From assembly GCA_019912505.1 (NCBI GenBank), contig JAIOIM010000736.1, positions 1 to 8,530 on the forward strand: DNA of 8,530 nucleotides. The letters run 5' to 3'. Below the pieces are notes generated by a model that was not told where the DNA came from, did not search any database, and worked only from the letters and a program-made list of their open reading frames with translations. The DNA is from Ignavibacteriaceae bacterium. GTDB taxonomy: Bacteria; Bacteroidota; Ignavibacteria; Ignavibacteriales; Ignavibacteriaceae. How positions within the stretch are numbered: position 1 is the stretch's first letter; every line of letters begins with the position of its first letter. The position numbers and the translations under genes are program-made. This document shows positions 1 through 6,582 of the stretch, piece after piece.

Positions 1-2031
1 CTTATATTCCGGATCCGGTGTAATGATTTTTATTTTCTCTTTTTCCGAATACATATCAGTCGGATGTTTTATCATCAATACTTCTAAACCGAATTTATTC
101 CTAATTCTTATTTCCGCCAAACTTTTACCGACGAACTGTGAAGGAACATGTTGTTCAACAATTGAATAACCTTCTGCAATTTGTGAAGGTTCGGCTAAAT
201 TTATCGACTTCAATTCTTTTGCAAAACCGCTTGCGAGGTTAACCTTAAGCGATTCATGGTTATATATAGATAATACTTTTTGCCGAGTAATAGCTCCCAG
301 TATCTCGTCAGGTTTTGCTGAATTTACGACCGGAAACTGATCGAGATTTAATTTTCCAAAGAGATTCATTACGTAATCCAAATCATCGGTAGTTTGAATA
401 ATAGTAATTTTTGGATTTGCTATGTCACGCGCGACAATAACATCCTTTAGCATTTCATATTCGGTAATAATCGGTCTTAGTTCGCTCTCCGCAATAATCC
501 CGGAAACAATATTCTGGCTATTTACGGTATAGAACGAACTGTTAGGACTTTCAATTAACTTTGACATAAGTTTTGGTAAAGCTAAATCTTCATGAATTAA
601 ATCAATTTTTTCAAGTTCAACCTCGCTTACACGAATAGAGCGAAGCAAGTTTATATCTTTGCTTTCATTAATATTAAAACCTTCTTCTTCAAGATGTTTA
701 ACATGAACTGAACCCCGTAAACTTACTTGGACAAACATGTTACTTATTATTACCGCAAGCATAAGTGGAAGTATAAATGAGTAATTCTGTGTCATTTCAA
801 AGATAATTAAAATTGCAGAAATAGGAATACTGTTAACACCCCCAAGCATTGCTCCCATGCCGACAAGAATCATAATTGTTGGATTTAAGTTAAGACCCCA
901 AACAGCATTAATTGTAAAAGAGAATAAGTAACCGATACATGCTCCCATAAATAATGACGGAGCAAATAATCCACCGAAACCACCGGAATTAATGATAAGT
1001 GGTACAAGAAGAAATTTTAGTACTAGTATTACAACTACAATCTTCCAACCGATTGAATTAGTGAGAACTTCGTTTATGGCAAAATATCCGATTCCGAAAA
1101 TTTCCTTGTAAAAATATCCGCTTACGCCAACTAGAAGCCCGACCGTCATCATAACAAACCATTGCGGTATTTTTTTTGAATAAACCTTGTCTCTAAAAAA
1201 AATGCGGAGGTAATTTGAGTAGTGAATAAACAATATTGACAAAATACCTGTAATAAAACCAAGTATTGCATAAAAATAAAGATTGGAGTAATCTATTGTA
1301 TAACCAACGTCAATAATAAATACTGAATGATTGCCGAGAAGTATTCTTGATATTGCGCTTGCGGTAACTGAAGATAATATTAATGCGGAAAAAGTTGGTG
1401 TATGCAAATCATTTAATAAAACTACCTCAAGTGCAAAAAACACACCGCCAAGCGGAGTATTGAATATTGCTGCTATGGCTGCGCCTGCACCGGCAGCTGT
1501 AAATATTCTCGTACGTTCATCTGAAAAACCTAATAGGCTAACTAGTTTACTTGATATCCCTCCCCCAACCTGCGCGGCTGGACCCTCTGGACCAACTGTA
1601 CCTCCGGAACCGATACAAACAACTGGCGCAATAAAATGAAATAACGTGGTTTTAAATGGAATGTAACCCCCTCTCAACGAAACTGATTTAATAACCTCAG
1701 ATACTCCTTTTTTTTGAGCCGTGTCCGGTGCAAGCATAATCATAATTGCCTGAATTATCATACCGAGTGCGGGAAGCACTATTACAGCCGCAGTGCCGAG
1801 GAAAAATAATCCCCCGGCAGTCTGCTCGAAAAACACACGATTAAAAAAATCGATTGAATGATGAAAAAGTACTGTAGCCAAACCAGCTACCAAACCGATT
1901 ATTACAGAAAACATTATAAAAGTTGTATACTCAGGTAAAGAAAGCTTAGAGAATCTTTTCTGAAAATTACGTTTATAACTTCTGGATTTTACCAAAAAGT
2001 TCAAGAATAATCGTTTGCTTTTTTCTTTCAC
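1..2031 (-). CDS. ClC-family chloride channel/transporter with tandem CBS and TrkA_C domains (3' partial)
   Basis: This is an integral inner-membrane anion channel or Cl-/H+ exchanger. 677 codons are open from a GTG start and no stop occurs before the window edge. GTG is chosen because an in-frame TAA lies four codons upstream and AGGA sits 5 nt before it. The ClC core spans about residues 35-440. It has the gating-glutamate motif GPEGP (E149, equal to E148 of E. coli ClC-ec1), the helix motif FNTPLGG, and GGFGGLFAP at 350-358. A CBS pair follows at about 467-592. A TrkA_C (RCK_C) domain begins near 620, with VGKSLAEIR-type sequence, and is cut about 15-25 residues before its expected end. 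Oddities: the GSGIP motif reads KKGVS (107-111), the internal proton glutamate is Val203, and the central tyrosine is His443. It follows hbd by 25 bp, so it is probably cotranscribed with thl-hbd. Family assignment is secure. Channel versus exchanger, and the ligand of the cytosolic domains, are not. Confidence 0.93.
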   Translation of the reverse strand, partial: MKEKSKRLFLNFLVKSRSYKRNFQKRFSKLSLPEYTTFIMFSVIIGLVAGLATVLFHHSIDFFNRVFFEQTAGGLFFLGTAAVIVLPALGMIIQAIMIMLAPDTAQKKGVSEVIKSVSLRGGYIPFKTTLFHFIAPVVCIGSGGTVGPEGPAAQVGGGISSKLVSLLGFSDERTRIFTAAGAGAAIAAIFNTPLGGVFFALEVVLLNDLHTPTFSALILSSVTASAISRILLGNHSVFIIDVGYTIDYSNLYFYAILGFITGILSILFIHYSNYLRIFFRDKVYSKKIPQWFVMMTVGLLVGVSGYFYKEIFGIGYFAINEVLTNSIGWKIVVVILVLKFLLVPLIINSGGFGGLFAPSLFMGACIGYLFSFTINAVWGLNLNPTIMILVGMGAMLGGVNSIPISAILIIFEMTQNYSFILPLMLAVIISNMFVQVSLRGSVHVKHLEEEGFNINESKDINLLRSIRVSEVELEKIDLIHEDLALPKLMSKLIESPNSSFYTVNSQNIVSGIIAESELRPIITEYEMLKDVIVARDIANPKITIIQTTDDLDYVMNLFGKLNLDQFPVVNSAKPDEILGAITRQKVLSIYNHESLKVNLASGFAKELKSINLAEPSQIAEGYSIVEQHVPSQFVGKSLAEIRIRNKFGLEVLMIKHPTDMYSEKEKIKIITPDPEYK

Positions 2032-2034
2032 AGT

Positions 2035-2040
2035 CTTCCT
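2035..2040 (-). promoter_or_regulatory. Shine-Dalgarno site for the ClC gene
   Basis: AGGAAG lies just upstream of the GTG at 2029-2031, with AGGA 5 nt from it. It decides the non-ATG start: the next in-frame ATG is about 38 codons downstream and would remove the cytosolic N-terminus and part of the first helix. An in-frame TAA just upstream excludes a longer protein. Confidence 0.65.
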
Positions 2041-2056
2041 GGATTAGCCTTTGGCA

Positions 2057-2905
2057 TCAATATTTAAAAAATCCTTCACCGGTTTTTCTGCCAAGTTTAT
2101 TTGCAGCAACCATCTTTTTTAATAAAGGACAGGCCCTGTATTTTGAGTCGTTAAACCCATTATATAAAACCTCCATGATGGCAAGACAAACATCAAGCCC
2201 AATAAAATCAGCAAGTGTTAACGGTCCCATCGGATGATTCATCCCTAATTTCATTACTGTATCTATTGCCTCAGCAGAAGCAACACCTTCGTAAAGAGCA
2301 AATACAGATTCATTTATCATTGGCATTAAAATTCTGTTTGCTATAAACCCGGGGTAATCGTGTACTTCAACAGCAACTTTGTCGAGCTGCTCGGATAACT
2401 GTTTGATGACCTTGTAAGTTTCATCAGAAGTTGAATAACCCCTGATAACTTCAATAAGTTTCATAACCGGTACCGGATTCATAAAGTGCATGCCGATAAA
2501 TTTTTCGGTGCGGCAGACGGCAGATAATTCTGTAATAGAAATCGACGAAGTGTTTGAAGCAAAAATAGCGTCGGCTTTAATATTGGCTTCAAGCGTCTTG
2601 AAAATATTAAGCTTTACATCTTTATTTTCATAAACTGCTTCTATTACCAAGTCGCTGTCGGCAGGCGTATTTTCAATACCAATTGCAATTTTAATTTTGG
2701 CAAGTGCAGCAGTTTTAGCCTCTTCTGTAATAATAGATTTTGAGACTTGTCTATCGAGATTTTTAGAAATTGTTTTAATTGCTTTTTCGGCAAGTTCTTG
2801 TTTTAACTCAACAAATGTTACATCAAACCCTTTGAGCGCAAAAGTATGAACAATACCATTGCCCATTGTTCCGCCGCCAACTACCGAAACTTTTTTGATT
2901 TCCAT
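2057..2905 (-). CDS. hbd: 3-hydroxybutyryl-CoA dehydrogenase
   Basis: Cytosolic NAD(P)-dependent enzyme that interconverts acetoacetyl-CoA and 3-hydroxybutyryl-CoA. It is 282 aa, the usual length of stand-alone Hbd/PaaH proteins. The N-terminal Rossmann fold shows the dinucleotide motif GGGTMGNG (10-17), with an acidic residue at the end of beta2 (E33 in FVELK), which favours NAD over NADP. The active site follows the family pattern: S120 in SNTSS, H140 in GMHFMNP, E152, and N190 in GFIANR. The C-terminal helical dimerisation domain contains GMNHPMGPLTLADFIGLD and ends with the usual GEGFFKY. It starts 13 bp after the thiolase stop. The two enzymes catalyse consecutive steps, so they probably work together in butanoate/acetoacetyl-CoA metabolism or the short-chain end of beta-oxidation. 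No crotonase or acyl-CoA dehydrogenase is in view, so the direction in vivo cannot be read from the sequence. Confidence 0.95.
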   Translation of the reverse strand: MEIKKVSVVGGGTMGNGIVHTFALKGFDVTFVELKQELAEKAIKTISKNLDRQVSKSIITEEAKTAALAKIKIAIGIENTPADSDLVIEAVYENKDVKLNIFKTLEANIKADAIFASNTSSISITELSAVCRTEKFIGMHFMNPVPVMKLIEVIRGYSTSDETYKVIKQLSEQLDKVAVEVHDYPGFIANRILMPMINESVFALYEGVASAEAIDTVMKLGMNHPMGPLTLADFIGLDVCLAIMEVLYNGFNDSKYRACPLLKKMVAANKLGRKTGEGFFKY

Positions 2906-2913
2906 GTTTCTTA

Positions 2914-2920
2914 CCTTCCT
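2914..2920 (-). promoter_or_regulatory. Shine-Dalgarno site of hbd overlapping the thiolase stop codon
   Basis: AGGAAGG stands 8 nt before the hbd ATG. Its first two bases are the last two of the thiolase TAG stop (2919-2921). A ribosome terminating on the thiolase would sit on the hbd ribosome-binding site, so translational coupling of the two enzymes is likely (inference). Confidence 0.7.
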
Positions 2921-4100
2921 ATGCTTGATAGTTTTTAATTATTAAAGCCGAAGCTTCTCCGCCGCCGATGCAAAGCGAAGCAAGACCATATTTTGAATTT
3001 CTCTTTTTCATTTCATGAATTAGTGTAACGAGAATTCGCGCTCCACTGGCACCGATAGGATGACCGAGAGCAATTGCGCCGCCGTTAACATTAATCTTTG
3101 AAGAATTAAGCTCAAGAATTTTATTTACTGCCAGCGAAACAACTGCAAAGGCTTCGTTAATTTCAAATAGATCGATATCGTTTACAGACATGCCCGCCTT
3201 TTTTAGAACTTTAGTAATTGCGTCTGCAGGCGCGGTAGTAAATTGTATCGGGGCTTTTGCCGTGGAACTTTGAGCCACAATCTCAACAAGCGGTTTTAAC
3301 CCGAGCTGCTTTGCTTTTTCTTCGCTCATCACAACTAACGCAGCAGATCCATCGTTAATGCTCGATGCATTTGCAGCAGTTACAACTCCGTTTTTTTCAA
3401 AGACCGGTTTTAACCCCGGTATTTTTTCAAAATTCACTTTAGTTGGTTCTTCATCAAAGTCAACAATATTTTCTCCGCCTCTAACGGGTATTGAAACATT
3501 AACAATCTCGTCTTTAAATTTTCCATCCTTTTGAGCCTGGATAGCTTTGTTATAGCTTTTTATTGAAAAATCATCTAACTCAGCCCTTGTAAAAGAAAAG
3601 TCGCGCGCGCAAGACTCCGCACAGCTGCCCATATGGATGTTGTTATAAACATCCCACAATCCGTCTACTACCATAGAGTCAACAATCTCGGCATTACCAA
3701 GCCTGTACCCAAAGCGTGCCTTAGGAAGAAGATATGGAGCATTTGACATATTTTCCTGCCCGCCAGCAACTATTACATCTGCATCGCCTAAACTAATTGC
3801 CTGATGAGCAAGCATTACGGCTTTTAACCCGCTGCCGCACATTTTATTTATTGTCATGCATTCGGTTTTTTCGGGCAAGCCTGCAAAAAGTGCTGCCTGA
3901 CGAGCCGGAGCCTGCCCGAGACCAGATGTTAACACATTTCCGAATATTACCTCATCAACAAGTGATGGGTCTAATTTTACTTCATCAACGGCAGCTTTTA
4001 TTGAGAGGCTTCCTAATTTTGTAGCACTTAAAGAAGCTAGCGAACCACCGAATGAACCTATTGGAGTTCTTTTTGCTGAAACGATTACTACTTTTTTCAT
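2919..4100 (-). CDS. thlA: Acetyl-CoA acetyltransferase (biosynthetic-type thiolase)
   Basis: Cytosolic thiolase that condenses two acetyl-CoA to acetoacetyl-CoA, or runs the reverse thiolysis. At 393 aa it has the standard length of the tetrameric acetoacetyl-CoA thiolases. The full catalytic set is visible: nucleophile C88 in NKMCGSGLKAV, the NEAF motif at 315-318, H347 in GGAIALGHPIGASGAR, and C377 in CIGGGEASA. The GGQENMSNAPY motif at 113-123 is also typical. The ATG is the only reasonable start because an in-frame TGA lies four codons upstream. Only a weak GAAAG stands in front of it. The gene is followed after 13 bp by hbd, whose product uses its product. The symbol is by analogy with clostridial thl-hbd pairs; atoB or phaA would be equally fair. 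A broader-range 3-ketoacyl-CoA thiolase (FadA-like) is less likely given the length and the pairing. Confidence 0.94.
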   Translation of the reverse strand: MKKVVIVSAKRTPIGSFGGSLASLSATKLGSLSIKAAVDEVKLDPSLVDEVIFGNVLTSGLGQAPARQAALFAGLPEKTECMTINKMCGSGLKAVMLAHQAISLGDADVIVAGGQENMSNAPYLLPKARFGYRLGNAEIVDSMVVDGLWDVYNNIHMGSCAESCARDFSFTRAELDDFSIKSYNKAIQAQKDGKFKDEIVNVSIPVRGGENIVDFDEEPTKVNFEKIPGLKPVFEKNGVVTAANASSINDGSAALVVMSEEKAKQLGLKPLVEIVAQSSTAKAPIQFTTAPADAITKVLKKAGMSVNDIDLFEINEAFAVVSLAVNKILELNSSKINVNGGAIALGHPIGASGARILVTLIHEMKKRNSKYGLASLCIGGGEASALIIKNYQA

Positions 4101-4177
4101 AAAATACTTTCACAATGATTTAATAATTACTTTAAGTTAATTAAAAATGAATTAAGTTCCACAATTGAAACAGTTTG

Positions 4178-5323
4178 TTAAGCATTAATTTTATTTGTCG
4201 GCTTATTTTTATAATTCAAAGTAAGTAAGGAAAGCTGACAAATAGTATTTAAAACAACTGTCGATAAATTTGCATTACCTTTCAATGAAGCCGACAATTG
4301 ATCCAGCATTATTATTATGTCGGTTAATTCCAATTCAGGGAATTTATCATTGAACTTCTGTAATGTTTCCGGATAATTTTTGAAATAAATATCGTCTTGG
4401 CTTATTTTATAACGTTGCAAATCATTAAACCACGTTGTTATCATCTGAATAATTAATTGAACAGATTCCGCACTCCCCTCTGATAAAACCGAAGAAAATT
4501 CTTCCAATGCCGAATGATATTTTCTGCCGAATGAATAACGAAGTATGTGTATGGTTTTATTAAGCAATGCTTCAAAATTATGATTGAGCAAGGAAACAGC
4601 GGAAGCAATGGAACCGCCGCAAAATGGCGCAACTGCATTTGCAGCAGTCGAATCTGTACCGAAGTGTTCAATAAGAATTGAGCTTATGTCTTGTGTTAGC
4701 AATGGTTGGAAATGAACCAACCAGCAGCGGGAGCGAATGGTTTCCCGTAATAAAGCCGGTAGCGGGGTCGTTAAAATAAAAATTACTCCTTCAGGAGGTT
4801 CTTCAAGATTTTTTAAAAGAGCGTTCTGAGCTTCTTCGTTCATAAGATGAGCATCGGAAATAATAATAACTCTATACCCAATATCAGTAAAACTTAATGA
4901 AACAAATTTTTTTATATCTCTAATGCTGCTGATTTTTATATTATTTGCTTTTGGAATTTTTATGCGATGGTAGGGATTAACAATTCTTTTAGCAACCTCT
5001 TCCCTCACCTTTTCAACGTCATCCGGCGTAAGTTTTTCAAGCGGTGTACTCTCATTGGTTTCATTTTTACCACGGGGAATAGGGAAAATAAATTTAAGGT
5101 ATGGTTCTTCCAAACGCCCGATTTGCCGGCAGATATTTAACGCTTCGTTGCCTGAGTTTGAAATATTTAGAAGTTGGGCAAACCGGAGTGCGGTAAAATC
5201 CTTCCCCACGCCTTCGGTGCCGTAAAACAAAAATGCGTGTGGAACCCTACCGGATTCAATTAGGCGGGATAAAATACTTTTTACAATATCCTGATTATAA
5301 ATTCCTTGCCAGTCAGTTATCAT
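4178..5323 (-). CDS. holB: DNA polymerase III, delta' subunit
   Basis: AAA+ clamp-loader subunit that helps load the beta sliding clamp at replication forks. From ATG 5323 it is 381 aa. In that numbering it has a P-loop GTEGVGKD (35-42), a Walker B-like stretch IIISDAH near 154-159, then EEAQNALLKNLEEPP (163-177) and the clamp-loader SRC motif at 198-200 (IRSRC). The P-loop ends in GKD, not GKT/S, which fits a delta' that does not hydrolyse ATP. Only one cysteine (C65) remains where DnaX and many delta' proteins carry a four-cysteine zinc site. The C-terminal third is a poorly conserved helical collar domain. A longer reading from ATG 5344 adds MRLFFIT, but those codons are the loop, arm and T tract of a terminator-like hairpin. 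Family alignments normally begin close to the WQGIYNQ segment, so I prefer 5323. Neither start has a clear Shine-Dalgarno site. Confidence 0.9.
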   Translation of the reverse strand: MITDWQGIYNQDIVKSILSRLIESGRVPHAFLFYGTEGVGKDFTALRFAQLLNISNSGNEALNICRQIGRLEEPYLKFIFPIPRGKNETNESTPLEKLTPDDVEKVREEVAKRIVNPYHRIKIPKANNIKISSIRDIKKFVSLSFTDIGYRVIIISDAHLMNEEAQNALLKNLEEPPEGVIFILTTPLPALLRETIRSRCWLVHFQPLLTQDISSILIEHFGTDSTAANAVAPFCGGSIASAVSLLNHNFEALLNKTIHILRYSFGRKYHSALEEFSSVLSEGSAESVQLIIQMITTWFNDLQRYKISQDDIYFKNYPETLQKFNDKFPELELTDIIIMLDQLSASLKGNANLSTVVLNTICQLSLLTLNYKNKPTNKINA

Positions 5324-5329
5324 AGTAAT

Positions 5330-5352
5330 AAAAAAAAGGCGCATTGAGCGCC
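5330..5352 (-). terminator. Putative intrinsic terminator/attenuator between the DUF2795 gene and holB
   Basis: In the transcribed direction, GGCGC-TCAAT-GCGCC forms a five-pair all-GC stem with a 5-nt loop, followed at once by eight T. It begins 3 nt after the DUF2795 stop codon and the T run ends 6 nt before the preferred holB ATG. Flanking AAGAT/TTTTT can add weak A-U or G-U pairs beyond a T-T mismatch. All parts of a rho-independent terminator are present. I infer it ends or attenuates the M23-DUF2795 transcript. Confidence 0.7.
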
Positions 5353-5355
5353 ATC

Positions 5356-5577
5356 TTAATAATCATCCTCGTTATAGAAGAAATCTTCATCAGTTGGATA
5401 ATCTGGCCATATATCGTCAATAGACTCATAAGGCTCGTCTGAATCCTCGAGTTCGTTTAAATTTTCGATTACTTCATAAGGGGCACCGATTCTGTCGGCG
5501 TAATCAATCAATTCATCTTTAGTCGCCGGCCAGGGTGCATCATCTAAAAATGATGCTAGTTCAACTGTCCAGATCAT
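5356..5577 (-). CDS. Small, very acidic DUF2795-family protein
   Basis: A 73-aa protein with about 24 Asp/Glu and only two basic residues (K20, R29), so its pI must be very low. The N-terminal half, including APWPATKDELIDYADRIGAP (14-33), matches my memory of DUF2795-type proteins, which are widespread and strongly conserved in Bacteroidetes, Chlorobi and relatives. The C-terminal half is an acidic tail with conserved aromatics (SIDDIWPDYPT, then DEDFFYNEDDY at the end). No signal peptide or membrane segment is seen, so it is probably cytosolic. GGAG and AAAGG precede the ATG at plausible spacing. It starts 21 bp after the M23 peptidase stop and is followed within 3 nt by a terminator-like hairpin, so it is the last gene of that unit. 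Its function is unknown; the charge pattern would suit binding a basic partner, but that is speculation. Confidence 0.88.
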   Translation of the reverse strand: MIWTVELASFLDDAPWPATKDELIDYADRIGAPYEVIENLNELEDSDEPYESIDDIWPDYPTDEDFFYNEDDY

Positions 5578-5598
5578 AATACCTTTTCTCCACTAATT

Positions 5599-6522
5599 TT
5601 ATTTTCTTGTTAATTCAAAGAATCCCATTTTATCAAAGAAAAAGTGCTCAGGGTCTAATTTCACTCCGTCATGATGAACTTCATAGTGAAGGTGTGGACC
5701 TGAAGACAAGCCCGAACTGCCGGATTTAGCAATCAGTCTTCCGCGCAAAACTGACTCTCCTTCTTTTACATTGGTAGAAGAAAGATGTCCGTAAACAGTA
5801 TGGTATCCGAATCCATGATCGATTTCGATACATAAACCATAACCGCCGCGATAACCAACAGATAATACTTTGCCTTTTCCCGGTGCGTAAACCGGTGTAC
5901 CACGATCTGTAATAATGTCAATACCATCGTGCATCCGTTTTATGTGCAATATAGGATGCATCCGCATTCCAAACCCGTGAGTGCCAATGGTTCCGGTGCA
6001 TGGAATTATTGCAGGAATTGCTTCTGACAACTCCCTATTTTTTTCTAATGTTTTTGAAAGATTGGCGTAGTTAGATTTTTCGAACTCTACTTTTCTGGAA
6101 ATTTCATCAATAAATGCTAAAGCTTCATCGAGCTTAGGCGTAGAATATTTCGAAAAATCAAGGATGTTATCAAACGAGCTGCCGCCTATACCAACTTTTC
6201 TTTCTTCATCAGAAATTGGTGGAAGGTTAGCCGCAACTCTTAAATCATCGTCAACTAATTTTAAACTGTCTAACTCCTGGTCTAGGTTCTTATACAGTTT
6301 TATCACTTCATCCAATTTATTAACAAGAGCTTTATTTTCGCTCTTTAAAGCATAAATATCTTTATTAGATGCCGTTAAAGATAAGATAAAGTGATAGCCG
6401 CCAAATATTAAGACGCTGATGGTTAGAACCGCCACCGAGAAAGTTACTGTAAGCTTCAATTTGTATTTTTTTATTTCAACAAACTGAAGTTTAGACTTTG
6501 AGAAATAATACAATTTTTTCAT
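5599..6522 (-). CDS. Membrane-anchored M23 (LytM/lysostaphin-type) metallopeptidase
   Basis: Predicted peptidoglycan endopeptidase in the periplasm, held in the inner membrane by one N-terminal segment. It is 307 aa. A short basic cytosolic end (1-24) is followed by a hydrophobic helix at about 25-48. Residues 52-90 look coiled-coil forming, and 130-168 is a second helical stretch, as in NlpD/MepM-like proteins. The M23 domain occupies about 175-292: GMRMHPIL (185-192), zinc ligands H198 and D202 (HDGID), YGHL (244-247), and the HLH motif with H277 and H279. All zinc and catalytic residues are present, so it should be an active enzyme, not a degenerate EnvC-type activator. It has its own upstream promoter and lies 21 bp before the DUF2795 gene. 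M23 proteins of this shape often work with bactofilin or with division and elongation machinery, but no such gene is in view. The cut cross-link is not predictable. Confidence 0.92.
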   Translation of the reverse strand: MKKLYYFSKSKLQFVEIKKYKLKLTVTFSVAVLTISVLIFGGYHFILSLTASNKDIYALKSENKALVNKLDEVIKLYKNLDQELDSLKLVDDDLRVAANLPPISDEERKVGIGGSSFDNILDFSKYSTPKLDEALAFIDEISRKVEFEKSNYANLSKTLEKNRELSEAIPAIIPCTGTIGTHGFGMRMHPILHIKRMHDGIDIITDRGTPVYAPGKGKVLSVGYRGGYGLCIEIDHGFGYHTVYGHLSSTNVKEGESVLRGRLIAKSGSSGLSSGPHLHYEVHHDGVKLDPEHFFFDKMGFFELTRK

Positions 6523-6534
6523 AATTCGGAGCGG

Positions 6535-6563
6535 AAATTAGGCATTTAACCTCTCTTTGTCAA
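6535..6563 (-). promoter_or_regulatory. Predicted sigma70-type promoter for the M23 peptidase gene
   Basis: TTGACA (6563-6558), a 17-bp spacer and TAATTT (6540-6535) form a perfect -35 box and a good -10 box at ideal spacing, in the 60-bp gap between hprK and the M23 gene. A start about 7 nt past the -10 would fall near 6528, leaving only about six untranslated bases before the ATG at 6522. No Shine-Dalgarno site is visible in the gap, which fits leaderless or near-leaderless translation. Confidence 0.65.
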
Positions 6564-6582
6564 GGGAAGAATAATAAGTTTT

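Noticed and set aside
1331..1639. A 102-codon plus-strand open frame rich in Ala and Pro.
   Set aside because: It is antisense to the conserved ClC core (gating motif and FNTPLGG helix), has no convincing ribosome-binding site, and resembles no family. It is a shadow of the real gene.
3403..3420. Inverted repeat accggt...accccggt inside the thiolase gene.
   Set aside because: It codes for conserved thiolase residues (PGLKPVF), has no adjacent regulatory context, and is short enough to arise by chance.
3797..4024. A plus-strand open frame opposite the thiolase N-terminal half.
   Set aside because: The minus strand codes for a thiolase with an intact nucleophile motif here; the antisense product is Arg/Leu-rich with no recognisable domain.
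4101..4177. A possible promoter for the thl operon in the 77-bp AT-rich gap after holB.
   Set aside because: TTGTGG and several TA-rich hexamers can be paired at roughly suitable spacing, but none is distinctive in such AT-rich sequence. No GC-rich hairpin for a holB terminator is visible either. A promoter here is likely but not locatable by eye.
4453..4671. A second minus-strand frame of 72 codons inside holB.
   Set aside because: It lies wholly within the holB C-terminal region in another frame, has no ribosome-binding site, and shows no family features.
6564..6582. A terminator after hprK.
   Set aside because: The stretch is AT-rich, with no stable stem followed by a T run, so hprK may read through into the M23 gene despite the separate promoter.
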